64,000 nucleotides of DNA from Halalkalicoccus sp. CG83 (GCF_037081715.1 NZ_JAZDDH010000001.1:620001-684000); one strand, 5' to 3'. Positions 26,362-35,791 are shown, numbered from the stretch's first letter. Numbers and translations are program-made. The notes: generated by a model from the sequence alone, not told the origin.

Positions 26362-26413
26362 AGTCAGATACTGTGGCTAGATCACTCGAAGATAACTTCA
26401 CGAGCGTACCTCA

Positions 26414-27898
26414 TCACTCCATCCGCGATCCGTCTCTGATCGTCCGATATGACTCCCATAGTCGCCGCTTGAGTTTTCTAATACCCTGCCAAAGCAGCCG
26501 CAGGGCGACTCCCAATTCATCGAATCCCGACCGAAACGACGCCAACGCTTCGTCGGTTTGGTCGCTAGCCTCGTCGAACGAACGCAGCAGTTCCCGAACG
26601 CCAGCATCGACAATCTCACCGGATTCCTTGACCTGATTGAGTACACGTTCGAGCCGTGTCGGGACGTTCCAGATCCACTGTTCGAGTCGGTTCGGCCCAT
26701 ACGCCAGGTATACCTGTCCGAGAAAAACCGGTGTGAAGAGTAGATTCAACGCCGTAGTGTACTCTCCGGAGACGTGTCCGCCAACCTCACCCTGGACTGG
26801 AATCAATCCCAAACCGCCCATGAGATAGTGAACGACGACACCGGCGAGTACCGCAGCGAGAAACAATGCACTGAACAGCACTGTGGCCAGACGCCAACCG
26901 TAATATTTCCGATATAAATTGGTCAGGGGAGGGATGATCATGTCGGCATAGACGAACGCAAGAACGCTCCCAAACGGTAGCCCGTTCGTCCAGAGCACGA
27001 GTGCAAAGGGAACGTTCCCGATGGAACACATGAACGTGAGAACTCCGATGAGAACCGCTATTGCGGTGTTGAGAACTACCAGCGAGAACGTCCCTTCCGC
27101 GCTGAATAGTGCTTCCCACCAAGAAGCGGGAACGAACGCACCAACGAAGCCAGCAAGAACGAAACCGATGGCGATGTCCACCCAGAGCATATCCCACTCT
27201 TTGATCGTCGTTCTTGCCGCCGTCTTCCAGCCCTGAACGGACGATATCGTCTCCAACCACGAGCGGTCCTCCGAACGTTCCACCTGTGATTCGTACGCGC
27301 TGAGACACCCTGTACAGCAGAACTGCTCAAGATCACCGTCGAAATGCTGTGTAATACCCTCGTCAGCCGGCGTATCGACCGTCATCCCGCAGGCTGCACA
27401 TTCGGCCTCCTCCCTCTTATGGAGGTGCGCGCGGGCATCCTCGAACCACCGCATAGGGACGACGTGTTTGAACGATATGATCAACAGGATGACAACGATG
27501 ATGCCACCGATGTACTCGCCGACCACGAACTGCCAGCCGAGCAGTACCCATATCACCAATCCGAGCTCGATGACGAGGTTGGTACTGGCGAACATGAAGG
27601 CGCCCAGGCTGGCGACGCCCGATGCTCCCTTCTTGAACAGGGTCTTGCTGGTGCTGACGGCGGAATATGAGCAACTCGACGAGGCTGCTCCGAAGAGCGT
27701 CCCCAAACCGACCTCTTTCCACCCTCGTCCTCCTAGCGTGCGCGTCATTTGTTTCTCGCTCACGAACGCTTCGATGGCTCCGGCAAGCGTGAAGCCGAGA
27801 ACGAGCGCCCACCAGGTCTCCCAAGCCATCCGAACCGTGAGCTCGAGAGCCTCTAGTAAGGTCGTTCCGAGAGACAGGAATACAGTTACTTGATCCAT
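26414..27898 (-). CDS. DUF318-type permease with internal Cys-rich metal domain
   Basis: 494 residues. Two blocks of four to five helices carry the permease signature: GAASSSCSYSAVSTSKTLFK in the first and LTFMCSIGNVPFALVLWTNG in the second. Between them lies a soluble insert with CAACGMTV and FCCTGCLSAYE, a YHS/TRASH-like metal-binding module. The C-terminal 100 residues are helical and charged. The family includes ArsP-like organoarsenical exporters and permeases linked to metal or metalloid resistance. The HMA/DUF2182 genes and the oxidase downstream make a copper or soft-metal role plausible but unproven. Confidence 0.85.
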   Translation of the reverse strand: MDQVTVFLSLGTTLLEALELTVRMAWETWWALVLGFTLAGAIEAFVSEKQMTRTLGGRGWKEVGLGTLFGAASSSCSYSAVSTSKTLFKKGASGVASLGAFMFASTNLVIELGLVIWVLLGWQFVVGEYIGGIIVVILLIISFKHVVPMRWFEDARAHLHKREEAECAACGMTVDTPADEGITQHFDGDLEQFCCTGCLSAYESQVERSEDRSWLETISSVQGWKTAARTTIKEWDMLWVDIAIGFVLAGFVGAFVPASWWEALFSAEGTFSLVVLNTAIAVLIGVLTFMCSIGNVPFALVLWTNGLPFGSVLAFVYADMIIPPLTNLYRKYYGWRLATVLFSALFLAAVLAGVVVHYLMGGLGLIPVQGEVGGHVSGEYTTALNLLFTPVFLGQVYLAYGPNRLEQWIWNVPTRLERVLNQVKESGEIVDAGVRELLRSFDEASDQTDEALASFRSGFDELGVALRLLWQGIRKLKRRLWESYRTIRDGSRME

Positions 27899-28252
27899 TG
27901 TAGGATGCTGATGTGGCTCGAATCGACGCTGAATGCGGTTATCTGGCTACCAACGATCGCTCTCAATTAACAACGTGATGGCTGCTGAGCTGATGGTCGT
28001 ATTCCCCGACTATACGACTGACTGGTGTTACGAACGGGCGCTCCTCCCGCGGAAGATACGGACGCTAGGCTGATCCGATCAGGGATCACCCATGCCGACA
28101 CTACTGCATGTCCCCCGGATCCGACGTACGAGCCTCGATACAAGGCGCAGCCATAAAACGCGTTCGAGCGTGCAGAACGTTACACTGTGTAGCGTCCAGT
28201 CTCGTTGTAATGACCGAAATGACCGCGATTCGTAACCGTCGAAACGGCAAGG
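27899..28252. other. intergenic stretch, nothing recognised
   Basis: About 350 bases between the permease start and the end of the propeller lipoprotein gene. No protein, repeat or clear promoter identified. Confidence 0.4.
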
Positions 28253-29236
28253 TTACCGGAACCGTTCGAGGATTAGGCCCCCATCACCGACCGCGACATC
28301 AGCGTAATCGGTCGTGCCGAGCGTGACCCCGCGTAAGGTCTTCGAGGTGGGCGTGTTCTGTGATTTCCACTTGGAATCTGTGAACTCATAGACGGCCCCA
28401 CTTGCACCGACGACGAATCCCCGGTCCCTCGAGCGATCTATGGCGTTGAGTCCGTTCCTACCGACCTCCAACCGGAGCCAGTCGAATCCGTTGTAGAGGA
28501 AGATCGATCCCTCCCCCGTCACGACGTTGATTGTCTGTGCGTTCAGTGCTACGACGTCATTGAGCGCCGAATCCGAGCTCCGGATGCCGATCCGCTGCCA
28601 CTCGTCGCCTCCGGCGGTTCCGTAGACGCCACCGTTTCCATCGGTAATGAACCCGGCGCCGTCAGTGAATTCGACGGCAGTCGGCTCCGTTCCGTTTCCG
28701 GGTTTAGTGACCTCTCTCCAGTCGATGTCTCCGTTTCGATTCGTTCCAGACAACAGTTCACCCGATCCGTTGATCAGATGAATCCGTTCCTCCCCTGCTC
28801 GTCCGACGACAGCGATGTCTTCCCAACTACTCGTTTTTTCCTTCGGTGCCGAGCGATCCGTCCCCTCCCCGTTGAGTACGTCACGTTGGCCAACCGCCCC
28901 ACTACTGCCGGCAAACCAGACATGTCGACCGTCGTCGGTGACGGCCGCTCCGGACAACCGATTCGCCGCACTAGCTGGACCGTCCTCAGAGACGACCTCC
29001 CACTCATCCGAGCGACGGGCTACGATTTTGCCCGCCTCGCCGACAGCATACGGTCCTTCGAAAGTCACAACGACATCGTATAGGGTTTCTTCAATCGGCG
29101 AGTCGATTTCGTTCCAGCCGTATTCAGCGTCGTCTCCGTCTCCGAGACAGCCGCCGAGTCCGGTTAGAACCATAGAGGTTCCTGTTAGAGCCAGAAACTG
29201 ACGCCGGGTCTGGCTGCTATGTGGTGTGTTATTCAT
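28253..29236 (-). CDS. propeller-family protein B, Tat lipoprotein
   Basis: 327 residues. The N-terminus TRRQFLALTGTSMVLTGLGG followed by CLGDGDD is a twin-arginine signal with a lipobox Cys, so the protein should be exported folded and anchored outside. The rest is one propeller-family domain: ETLYDVVVTFEGPYAVGEAG, HVWFAGSSGAVGQRDVL, KTSSWEDIAVVGRAGEERIH, LINGSGELL, TKPGNGTEPTAVEF and a C-terminal AVGDGGLILERF. It aligns motif by motif with protein A and with each half of the dockerin protein. Function unknown. Confidence 0.8.
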   Translation of the reverse strand: MNNTPHSSQTRRQFLALTGTSMVLTGLGGCLGDGDDAEYGWNEIDSPIEETLYDVVVTFEGPYAVGEAGKIVARRSDEWEVVSEDGPASAANRLSGAAVTDDGRHVWFAGSSGAVGQRDVLNGEGTDRSAPKEKTSSWEDIAVVGRAGEERIHLINGSGELLSGTNRNGDIDWREVTKPGNGTEPTAVEFTDGAGFITDGNGGVYGTAGGDEWQRIGIRSSDSALNDVVALNAQTINVVTGEGSIFLYNGFDWLRLEVGRNGLNAIDRSRDRGFVVGASGAVYEFTDSKWKSQNTPTSKTLRGVTLGTTDYADVAVGDGGLILERFR

Positions 29237-29317
29237 ATAATTTTTGTGAATGTTAGCGGATGATCAGCATCTGATCCGGTTCGGTCGTATCTGTGGTCTG
29301 ACGACGTAACGACGTAC

Positions 29318-30502
29318 TTATCGTACGTACTCGGGTGTCTCCCGTTTCGGAAGGAACGCACCCGGAGCAGCGGTCTGTTTCGCGATCGTTGCGACACGAA
29401 GCATGAAGGAGAGTAGAATCGCCAGGGGAGCAAACGCCACCGACAGTCCAAAGCTCACACCGATCTGGAGCACCAGAGGGTGATGAGGCGACGGATCGCC
29501 TGTAGCGAACAGCATTACCAGAAACATCGAGACTACGAACGCGACCGTTCCACTCACAGCGATCAGGCGTGATAGATTCGACAGTTCCTGTTGAATATAT
29601 ATGGCTTTGAAGTACTGTCGCAGAACGTCCAGCGAAAGGGACAGCTCTTGGAGGTCGTCAAGCAGATCGATGGCGCTGTCCGATAACGTATCGTCATACT
29701 TCTTCTGCAGTCTTCGGGCGACGTTGACGTTTTTCGAGTACGTGTCCCCGATCATCGGGAGGAGAACCTCAATTAACGAGAGATTGGCGTCGGCCAACTG
29801 ATCATCCATCTCCTCGACATGCGAACGGGTCATGCGGGTATATCTGCAGATGTCCTCGAGCAGCTCTCCTTCTCCGGTGTGGGAATCAGAGACAACTTGT
29901 CGTAGCGCAATTGCCCGGTCGGAAACCAGTTCGACGACCTGTGCGAGAAACAGGGCCGGATCGGTCGGTGCAACTGGTTCATCTGCGATCATCTTCTGGA
30001 GGTCGACGCGAAACTCATGGACGCTATCAATGCGTTCGCGAAGGCCAGCAGGAGTCTCGAACAAACGGGAAACGGTGAGTTGGTTCACTGAGATCACGAT
30101 CGGGACGAACGAGAACAACCCCGCGATTATAGTGCTGAACATCGTCGTAACGAACCGACTCTCTCTGACCCCGATCACGTTCGTGAGGGTGAGTAGAAGC
30201 GACAGAACGAACACCGCTCCTACTAAGAGACCGACGATGATCCACCTATCACCCTCCAGCAAAGCCCACCGGCGGAATCGATTCTGCCGTTCCTTATCGG
30301 TGATGAGGGTACCAACGATTAGCAGTCCAACCACCAGCGCACGTCCGGTTATCCAGAGGATCTTCGTGCTGATGATGGATATACGTAGGAGAATGGATCC
30401 TTTCGAACCGAGATCCGGTATGAGATTAGTGCTTATTTCTGGACCTTCTCCTGGTGGTGTCGTAGCGTTTTCTTCGCCATCACCGTTGTTTTCGTCTATC
30501 AT
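29318..30502 (-). CDS. uncharacterised membrane protein paired with DUF389
   Basis: 394 residues. Helices at about 45-70 and 85-160 (WIIVGLLVGAVFVLSLLLTL, TTMFSTIIAGLFSFVPIVIS) are followed by a helical cytoplasmic segment of about 170 residues (ETPAGLRERIDSVHEFRVDL onward), then two more helices and a short basic tail. The ATG at 30502 overlaps the stop of the DUF389 gene by four bases (ATGA), so the two are translated together and probably form one complex. No family name recognised. Confidence 0.7.
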   Translation of the reverse strand: MIDENNGDGEENATTPPGEGPEISTNLIPDLGSKGSILLRISIISTKILWITGRALVVGLLIVGTLITDKERQNRFRRWALLEGDRWIIVGLLVGAVFVLSLLLTLTNVIGVRESRFVTTMFSTIIAGLFSFVPIVISVNQLTVSRLFETPAGLRERIDSVHEFRVDLQKMIADEPVAPTDPALFLAQVVELVSDRAIALRQVVSDSHTGEGELLEDICRYTRMTRSHVEEMDDQLADANLSLIEVLLPMIGDTYSKNVNVARRLQKKYDDTLSDSAIDLLDDLQELSLSLDVLRQYFKAIYIQQELSNLSRLIAVSGTVAFVVSMFLVMLFATGDPSPHHPLVLQIGVSFGLSVAFAPLAILLSFMLRVATIAKQTAAPGAFLPKRETPEYVR

Positions 30503-31593
30503 GTATATATTGTGTAGAGAATCGTCCGAAGGGATGGACCGTTGCCTTGGAATATCACTGAAATGACTTCGGCCGCACCGGTGAGGTTGGTGAGCAAGGT
30601 CGCGAGAACGAGAATCGAAACGGTAAGGCTGATCACTCGAACGAGCATCTTGCTTCGAGCCTTGCGTAGTTCCAACCAACTTTCGGGGTGATACCCCAGA
30701 TACCAGAAACTGATAATAGCTGCAAGGTTGATCGAGAGTACGTTGATTAGAACCACTAAGCCCGATCCAACTGCGATGACCGGTTCAAACCAGGCGATCC
30801 CGACGCCCATAACTCCAAGCGGCGGTACGAGCGCAGCGGCGATCATCACACCAACGAGACCGACCTCGGCACCTGTCGAGAGACTAAGAGCTCCTGCAAC
30901 TCCTGCACTGAGTGCAACGATGATCAACAGGGCACCCGGTGCGGTGTGGGTACTGAGCTGGTGAACGGCTTCGATGGACACTTCAGAGGAAACGAACGAC
31001 GTAAATCGAAGGAGGAGAGCGAAGACGGTCGCGCTAACCATCCCGAGCGCGCTCCCAGTAAGCTGATATCGTATACTCTCGTTGAAGAGTACGTTGTCAT
31101 CGATAACTGTTGCCACACTGGTGGCCATCGGAGGCCCTATGAGCGGTGCAATCACCATCGAACCGACCAATACGGCCATCGATTCGAGTAGAACACCAGC
31201 CGTAGCAATGATAGCACTGATGACCGTCATCAGACCGTAGATGGTGAAGTCCGGAATTAGATCGGCCGCTTTGGAGTGGAGTTCTCCCCGCGAAATACCC
31301 TGATATCCGAGTCCTTCGACCTGGCTATAGGGATCTTCGCTTTCGGTTCCGGTGGGTACAACGGCTTCCGGGTCCACTAGAACTATATAGACACGATCCT
31401 CCAGTCCGAGTTCATTGAGATCTTCGCGAACCGCTTCAACGCTAGGGGCCGGTACTGGGCAGGAGATCATCGCAGCGGCACTAGCGTCAGTACTGGAATC
31501 GGAGATTACATAATCCAAATCATTGCCATCTAGTACCTCAAGGATCGTACTAGGCATCTCTTCGCCCGTGACTAGAATCTTCAATACCCGCAT
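30499..31593 (-). CDS. DUF389 (TIGR00341-type) membrane protein
   Basis: 364 residues. The N-terminal 110 residues form a soluble domain, followed by the DUF389 membrane core with GVLLESMAVLVGSMVIAPLI and GPPMATSVATVIDD, then LSLSTGAEVGLVGVMIAAAL and VPPLGVMGVGIAW. Members are widespread in Halobacteria and cyanobacteria with no proven function. The internal ATG at 31593 (MRVLKILVTGEE) fits better than 31608 as the first strand follows at once. It is first of a two-gene operon with the 29318 gene. Confidence 0.85.
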   Translation of the reverse strand: MRVLKILVTGEEMPSTILEVLDGNDLDYVISDSSTDASAAAMISCPVPAPSVEAVREDLNELGLEDRVYIVLVDPEAVVPTGTESEDPYSQVEGLGYQGISRGELHSKAADLIPDFTIYGLMTVISAIIATAGVLLESMAVLVGSMVIAPLIGPPMATSVATVIDDNVLFNESIRYQLTGSALGMVSATVFALLLRFTSFVSSEVSIEAVHQLSTHTAPGALLIIVALSAGVAGALSLSTGAEVGLVGVMIAAALVPPLGVMGVGIAWFEPVIAVGSGLVVLINVLSINLAAIISFWYLGYHPESWLELRKARSKMLVRVISLTVSILVLATLLTNLTGAAEVISVIFQGNGPSLRTILYTIYT

Positions 31594-32380
31594 GTCCTTT
31601 ATTTTCATCAGAAAATATAGGTAATTATACTCACATCTATCTCAGATAGAGCATTTCGGAACGAAGTATCCATTCGTGAAATCGTTCAGTCGACGAGGAA
31701 TGGACGGTGTTTTCTGTCAAATCTTTCGATACATTCCTCTCTACACAAGGATCTATTCAATAGATGAAGGTTGTTTGGAGCTACATCTCTCTAACTCATT
31801 GACTTAGAGCGTGAGAAACCAATGTGTTGTATCCAGTCGACACCGATATGTCCCGATTGATAGAGACATCGCTGCTCAAATCAAGGAGTCATTCGTACCG
31901 AGACGGTCGGTACGTCGCCTTGATCAGGTACGCGTATCCTGTTGTGCTTCCAAGGTTAAAAGCAGTATAGACTCTGTAGCAAAACGCTATGTAGCGTGAG
32001 ATTTCTTCGATCGTTGCTGTATTTGAACGTTTCAGACGGCCAGCATCCGACTACGTACGTTTTGATTCCACAACAATATCCTTTGCAGCAAGGAATTTCC
32101 GCAATTCCCTCTAACCTTACTTCTACAGGACTAGGGGATCTGGGTGCTGTTGGAATTCTCTTTATTTCTTGCTGTTTCGTATAGAGGCTAGCCTCGTATG
32201 ACAAGTAAGATGTGTCTTCTGAGCGCCGCCAACGAAATATCTTAACAGGGCCGGGACTACCAGCCTCGGTACCAGACATGTAAATCAATAAGCTTCTGCA
32301 TCAAATTTGTATATAAACCAAAAGTGAATTATTCTAATCTATATTCAGGTATTAACACCATACAGAACGATAATTAAGCT
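31594..32380. other. AT-rich gene-poor stretch
   Basis: Nearly 790 bases without a convincing gene. TATA-like stretches occur near 31965 (GTTAAAAGC) and 32231 (AAATATCTTAA), and the sequence changes texture several times, suggesting insertion scars. Frames of 60-110 codons exist on both strands but show no recognisable protein. Confidence 0.4.
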
Positions 32381-32599
32381 GTGGTCCGGTACAAATTCCG
32401 CGTCAACGGTATGAGTTGCGTAGGGTGTGAACGAATCGTGCAGAACGAGATTGATGTCATAGACGGAGTCCGTTGGAGTGACGCTGATCATGAAACGGGG
32501 ACTATTGAGTTCGCTGTTCCTGATCCGGAAACAGGCAGCTATGTTGAACATATAATCAATAATCTAGGATACGAGGTGAAGAGGGTGAATAGAGCCTAA
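32381..32599 (+). CDS. HMA-domain metal-binding protein, second copy
   Basis: 72-residue HMA domain starting at a GTG: VRYKFRVNGMSCVGCERIVQ with Cys13/Cys16 as metal ligands, ending INNLGYEVKRVNRA. It is only moderately similar to the 18919 protein. TCTATATTC about 40 bases upstream is a fitting TATA box. It stands alone, on the opposite strand from the metal-linked cluster at 18-28 kb. Confidence 0.85.
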   Translation: MVRYKFRVNGMSCVGCERIVQNEIDVIDGVRWSDADHETGTIEFAVPDPETGSYVEHIINNLGYEVKRVNRA

Positions 32600-32793
32600 C
32601 GAGCCTGACAGACTGTCACAGACAGTTCGTCGTTTCTGGTCGAGGATTAGAATGCGGTAAATCGCTAGGAAGGATGTCCTGCTTGAGTGCACTTCACGAC
32701 ATCTGGCTCTCTATTGGAGCTTATGGCCGTGAGTCTCATAAGTCATCGCGACGTCGATATCTATCCCGTTTTGGTAACTAGTTGCCCCACGCA

Positions 32794-33366
32794 CTAGAAC
32801 TGCAGGAACGAGTCCGCGGAGATGGTGTTATCGTTGACGGGAAAGGCTTGCTTGTACAGGTCTGCTATGATATTCCTTATCTCCTCATGATGGTCGATTC
32901 GCCTATCGGTGCAGTTCGTACCACAGCGACCGATCACACTACCGGGGGCGATCTGCTCATACTTGAGGCGTCCGTGACAGTGGGGACAGCGAGGAATGCT
33001 GTGCGCATCCATCCAACTCGTCTCGTACCCGGCTAAGCGGAGGCGCTCCTGAGCGGCATACCAAATGTGAACGTCCCACGTTTGTTTTCCTGTCGCGGTG
33101 CGCTTGAGACGAGTGAACGCCAAGGATGCTTTCTGGTAGAGATCATCGTTCGGCCTGTGGTGACGTTGGTGACACCGCTGAAAGTAATTCAGCAGTGCCA
33201 TTTTCGACGATCGGATCGCACCGTTAGTGAGTTCACCGGTCGGTACTCTCTCTTTGATCCGATCCTCGGGAAGGACTGCTCGTTTCCCGGATCCTCGCTC
33301 CCCATAATGTCGTTCATCTGATAACGGTGCGCCGCTTTTCGGACAGAACGCATCAATGCCAATCAT
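32794..33366 (-). CDS. zinc-ribbon protein of an unrecognised paralogous family, copy 1
   Basis: 190 residues. An N-terminal site IDAFCPKSGAPLSDERHYGE, a basic middle (IRSSKMALLNYFQRCHQRHH, LKRTATGKQTWDVHIWYAA) and a C-terminal zinc ribbon RCPHCHGRLKYE with CGTNCTDRR. It is about half identical by eye to the protein at 35100, with the same length and motif order. The start at 33366 (MIGIDAFCPKSG) is chosen by alignment with that paralogue. Conserved Arg/Lys and His around the ribbon suggest nucleic-acid binding; that is inference. The frame is open upstream to 33432. Confidence 0.75.
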   Translation of the reverse strand: MIGIDAFCPKSGAPLSDERHYGERGSGKRAVLPEDRIKERVPTGELTNGAIRSSKMALLNYFQRCHQRHHRPNDDLYQKASLAFTRLKRTATGKQTWDVHIWYAAQERLRLAGYETSWMDAHSIPRCPHCHGRLKYEQIAPGSVIGRCGTNCTDRRIDHHEEIRNIIADLYKQAFPVNDNTISADSFLQF

Positions 33367-33432
33367 GAGAATAGTGAAACAGTAGCTATTCAGAGTCAGG
33401 GACTCATCTACGCCAACTATGTAGCGTATCAT

Positions 33433-33895
33433 CCGTTTAGCTATCCACTCCCGTATTAATTGGCTATATTAAAAAATATGCCACATAATGAAATATAGTA
33501 CTCATTTCATGCATCTGTTGATTCTGGCGATTATAACTCTCTCTACAAAACCGACTGGGAACTAACAAATTGGAAACATCGTTCCGTACTGCTAGACGCT
33601 GGATTTCAGGGTTCGCTCTACGAATGTGCGATAAGCTATCATCCATAGGTTCTGGTAGTTTGGATTCGCGTCGAACGATATTGTATCTTGGACCGAGAGA
33701 GTCTACTGAACTACATAGTTTAGTGTCTTTTTACACTCTCAACTCGTCCTATCATAGGTACGCCTGATCCAGGTGACGTATCAATCCATATGATACGGAT
33801 GATACCTTGATCGGTTACACTCTCGTGTGAAATGATAAACACGGTGTACTAACTAAAGGAATCCGCCGGTGGATTCTGCTCTGATCAGCGACTGT
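33433..33895. other. AT-rich intergenic stretch with imperfect dyad
   Basis: Holds the upstream region of zinc-ribbon copy 1. GGCTATATT / AATATGCC (33462-33482) is an imperfect inverted repeat that includes a TATA-like run, so a repressor could act there. No other gene recognised. Confidence 0.45.
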
Positions 33896-34051
33896 ATGAA
33901 GCGACAAGTCGACCATATTTCAACGCGTGTACGCGAATCGTTCGACCGGATCCGTTGTCCTCAATGTGGCGTTCCGGCAATCCTCATAGAGAAATATCGG
34001 AGAACGGCTAGGATTATAAATAGTATGACAAAACGAGGCGACACCAAGTAG
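33896..34051 (+). CDS. small protein with one CPxC knuckle
   Basis: 51 residues, MKRQVDHISTRVRESFDRIR then CPQCGVPAILIEKYRRTARI. A single CPxCG knuckle with basic flanks. A GTG at 33869 would lengthen it by nine residues. It sits between the two zinc-ribbon paralogues and may be functionally linked to them, but there is no homology evidence. Confidence 0.35.
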   Translation: MKRQVDHISTRVRESFDRIRCPQCGVPAILIEKYRRTARIINSMTKRGDTK

Positions 34052-34369
34052 TCTGGCTGGTAGAATGAGTTTGCCGTTTCGTAACTAGTGGTATAGTAGA
34101 CTTGGAATGCTTTACGTTAAGGCATTCTTTCAAATAATCTCCATTAATAACCCCCATAATGAATACTATTCATTAAAGACCGAATTCCAGAGACACACTC
34201 GAATATACCGGCGCAGAACGATACAGTAGCCCATCCTAGTAGCTATTCTTCTGAAGATACACCATCTAAGTTACAATAATCCGCAGTAAATCACGATTGG
34301 TATCCAGGCCGCCATTCGGGTTCAAGGCCCGTCCGTGAGCTGGCGGTACCCACCGCCTCAAGGAGTACT
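34052..34369. other. upstream region of the PadR-like gene with hairpin
   Basis: No gene recognised. GGCGGT (34342-34347) and ACCGCC (34352-34357) form a 6-bp hairpin with a 4-base loop that ends 12 bases before the PadR-like ATG. AAGGAG at 34360-34365 is a good ribosome site. The hairpin may be an operator or may mask translation. Confidence 0.5.
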
Positions 34370-34717
34370 ATGAGCGACAGTCAGATCCCAGACAAACAAC
34401 CGAGAGGAACAGAAGAGTCGAACAATCCACAACCATCTGTAGAATTGACGGGTTTTCAGAGGGATTTGCTATTCACGATCGCCAGGTTGGAGGGGAAAAA
34501 ACCGCACGGTAAGACCATAAAATATCAACTTGAAGATTATTATTCTAGTGAAATTAATACTGGACGACTGTATCAAAATCTCCGAGAGCTCACTGAGAAT
34601 GGTTTCATCGAAACATATCCAATCGATGGTCGGACAAAATCCTACCACCTATCCAGTGAGGGACAAAGATGCCTCGAGAACCATTATAAATGGATGAGAA
34701 TATGTCTAGAATATTGA
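34370..34717 (+). CDS. PadR-family winged-helix regulator
   Basis: 115 residues. After a polar 27-residue leader comes a PadR-like winged helix: LTGFQRDLLFTIARLEGKKP (helix 1), HGKTIKYQLEDYYSSEINTG (helices 2-3), RLYQNLRELTENGFIETYPI (recognition helix) and DGRTKSYHLSSEGQRCLENH (wing). Haloarchaeal plasmids and proviruses carry many such regulators. AAGGAG precedes the ATG at a proper distance. The dyad just upstream suggests self-regulation. Codon use is clearly AT-richer than the core genome. Confidence 0.85.
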   Translation: MSDSQIPDKQPRGTEESNNPQPSVELTGFQRDLLFTIARLEGKKPHGKTIKYQLEDYYSSEINTGRLYQNLRELTENGFIETYPIDGRTKSYHLSSEGQRCLENHYKWMRICLEY

Positions 34718-35099
34718 TAGCTACGAGAGTAACAGAAAATGTTAATAATAATATATAGCCGATAGAATAATCTACGATTTCTCGTCATATTGGTGCTAAA
34801 AATGGCACTTTTGAACCACTACTACTCGACTAACTTCTCATGATTGGGCAATTGGTCGCCGATATCATAAACCTCTTGATAAATATTCTCGCTCTATGGG
34901 ATGATCTTCTTTTACGGAGTGTAACTACGCCGATCTAACGCTTCTATATATACTGAGGCCTGTTATTTTATCTAGGTAGCAGTATTATAAAAAATATCAC
35001 GATGCTTCATTTTTAATCCCGTTGCTACACTAATTCGATCAGTAGCGTCAACCGACCCTGAACGGTGAGTGATCACCGATGCGCATAACAAACAATACG
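34718..35099. other. AT-rich intergenic stretch
   Basis: No gene recognised. CGGTGA (35063-35068) and TCACCG (35073-35078) form a perfect 6-bp dyad with a 4-base spacer about 20 bases before the next gene's ATG, a candidate operator. A ten-base run of T and A near 34996-35010 could carry the TATA element. Confidence 0.45.
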
Positions 35100-35669
35100 A
35101 TGAAAGGTTCCGATGCTTTCTGCCCAAAAACGGGTGCACCGCTCTCTGAAGAGCGCCACTACACTGATACTGGGTTCTCTAAGCGCGCCGTGTTAAATGA
35201 CGAGGCCTCCACAGGACCTGGGATCGAAGGAGAGCTAACCACCGGTAAGCTTCGATCCTCCAAAATAGCTCTATTCAATTATTTCCGCCGTTGCCATCAG
35301 CAACACTACGCCCAAAACCAGTCGCTATACCGAAAAGCACTGTTAGAACTGAGACGGCTCAAACGAACGGCAACGGGAAATCAGCAGTGGGATATTCATA
35401 TTTGGTATGTCTTGGAGATGCGACTTGATATCGCGGGATACGACACACAGTGGATGCACAGTCATGCGAAACTCCGATGTCCACGGTGCAGTGGACTCCT
35501 TAAATTTCGGGAACTCATCCCAGGTGACGTAGTCGCTCACTGTAGTACCAACTGCACTAATGACAACCGCGATCGGCTCATCGAAATTCGTGAGTTATTG
35601 GCCGAACTTTATTCTCGAACTTACGACGATGTAATTGATGAAACAGAGTTTCTTCAGTTTGCTCCGTAA
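35100..35669 (+). CDS. zinc-ribbon protein of an unrecognised paralogous family, copy 2
   Basis: 189 residues matching copy 1 (32794) throughout: SDAFCPKTGAPLSEERHY, LTTGKLRSSKIALFNYFRRC, RRLKRTATGNQQWDIHIWYV, IAGYDTQWMHSHAKLRCPRC, HCSTNCTNDNRDRLIEIREL and a final EFLQF. The four Cys of the C-terminal ribbon and the N-terminal CPKTG are kept. The ATG at 35100 gives alignment from residue 1; an ATG at 35079 is also in frame. It points in the opposite direction to copy 1 with the PadR-like regulator between them. Confidence 0.77.
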   Translation: MKGSDAFCPKTGAPLSEERHYTDTGFSKRAVLNDEASTGPGIEGELTTGKLRSSKIALFNYFRRCHQQHYAQNQSLYRKALLELRRLKRTATGNQQWDIHIWYVLEMRLDIAGYDTQWMHSHAKLRCPRCSGLLKFRELIPGDVVAHCSTNCTNDNRDRLIEIRELLAELYSRTYDDVIDETEFLQFAP

Positions 35670-35791
35670 CGTTCTGCTGATATCCTCTCCAGACGAGGTC
35701 AAGACAAAATTCGATTTGCTCGCTGCGAAACGATTACTTTCGGTTTCTTGACTCAAAAGTTGTAAGCAGGCTCATGTCGACTAGCATTTGA

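Noticed and set aside
31811-32288. Possible transposase remnant between the DUF389 gene and the second HMA gene
   Set aside because: No DDE/HUH motif, no terminal inverted repeats that I could pair, and no recognisable protein in any frame.
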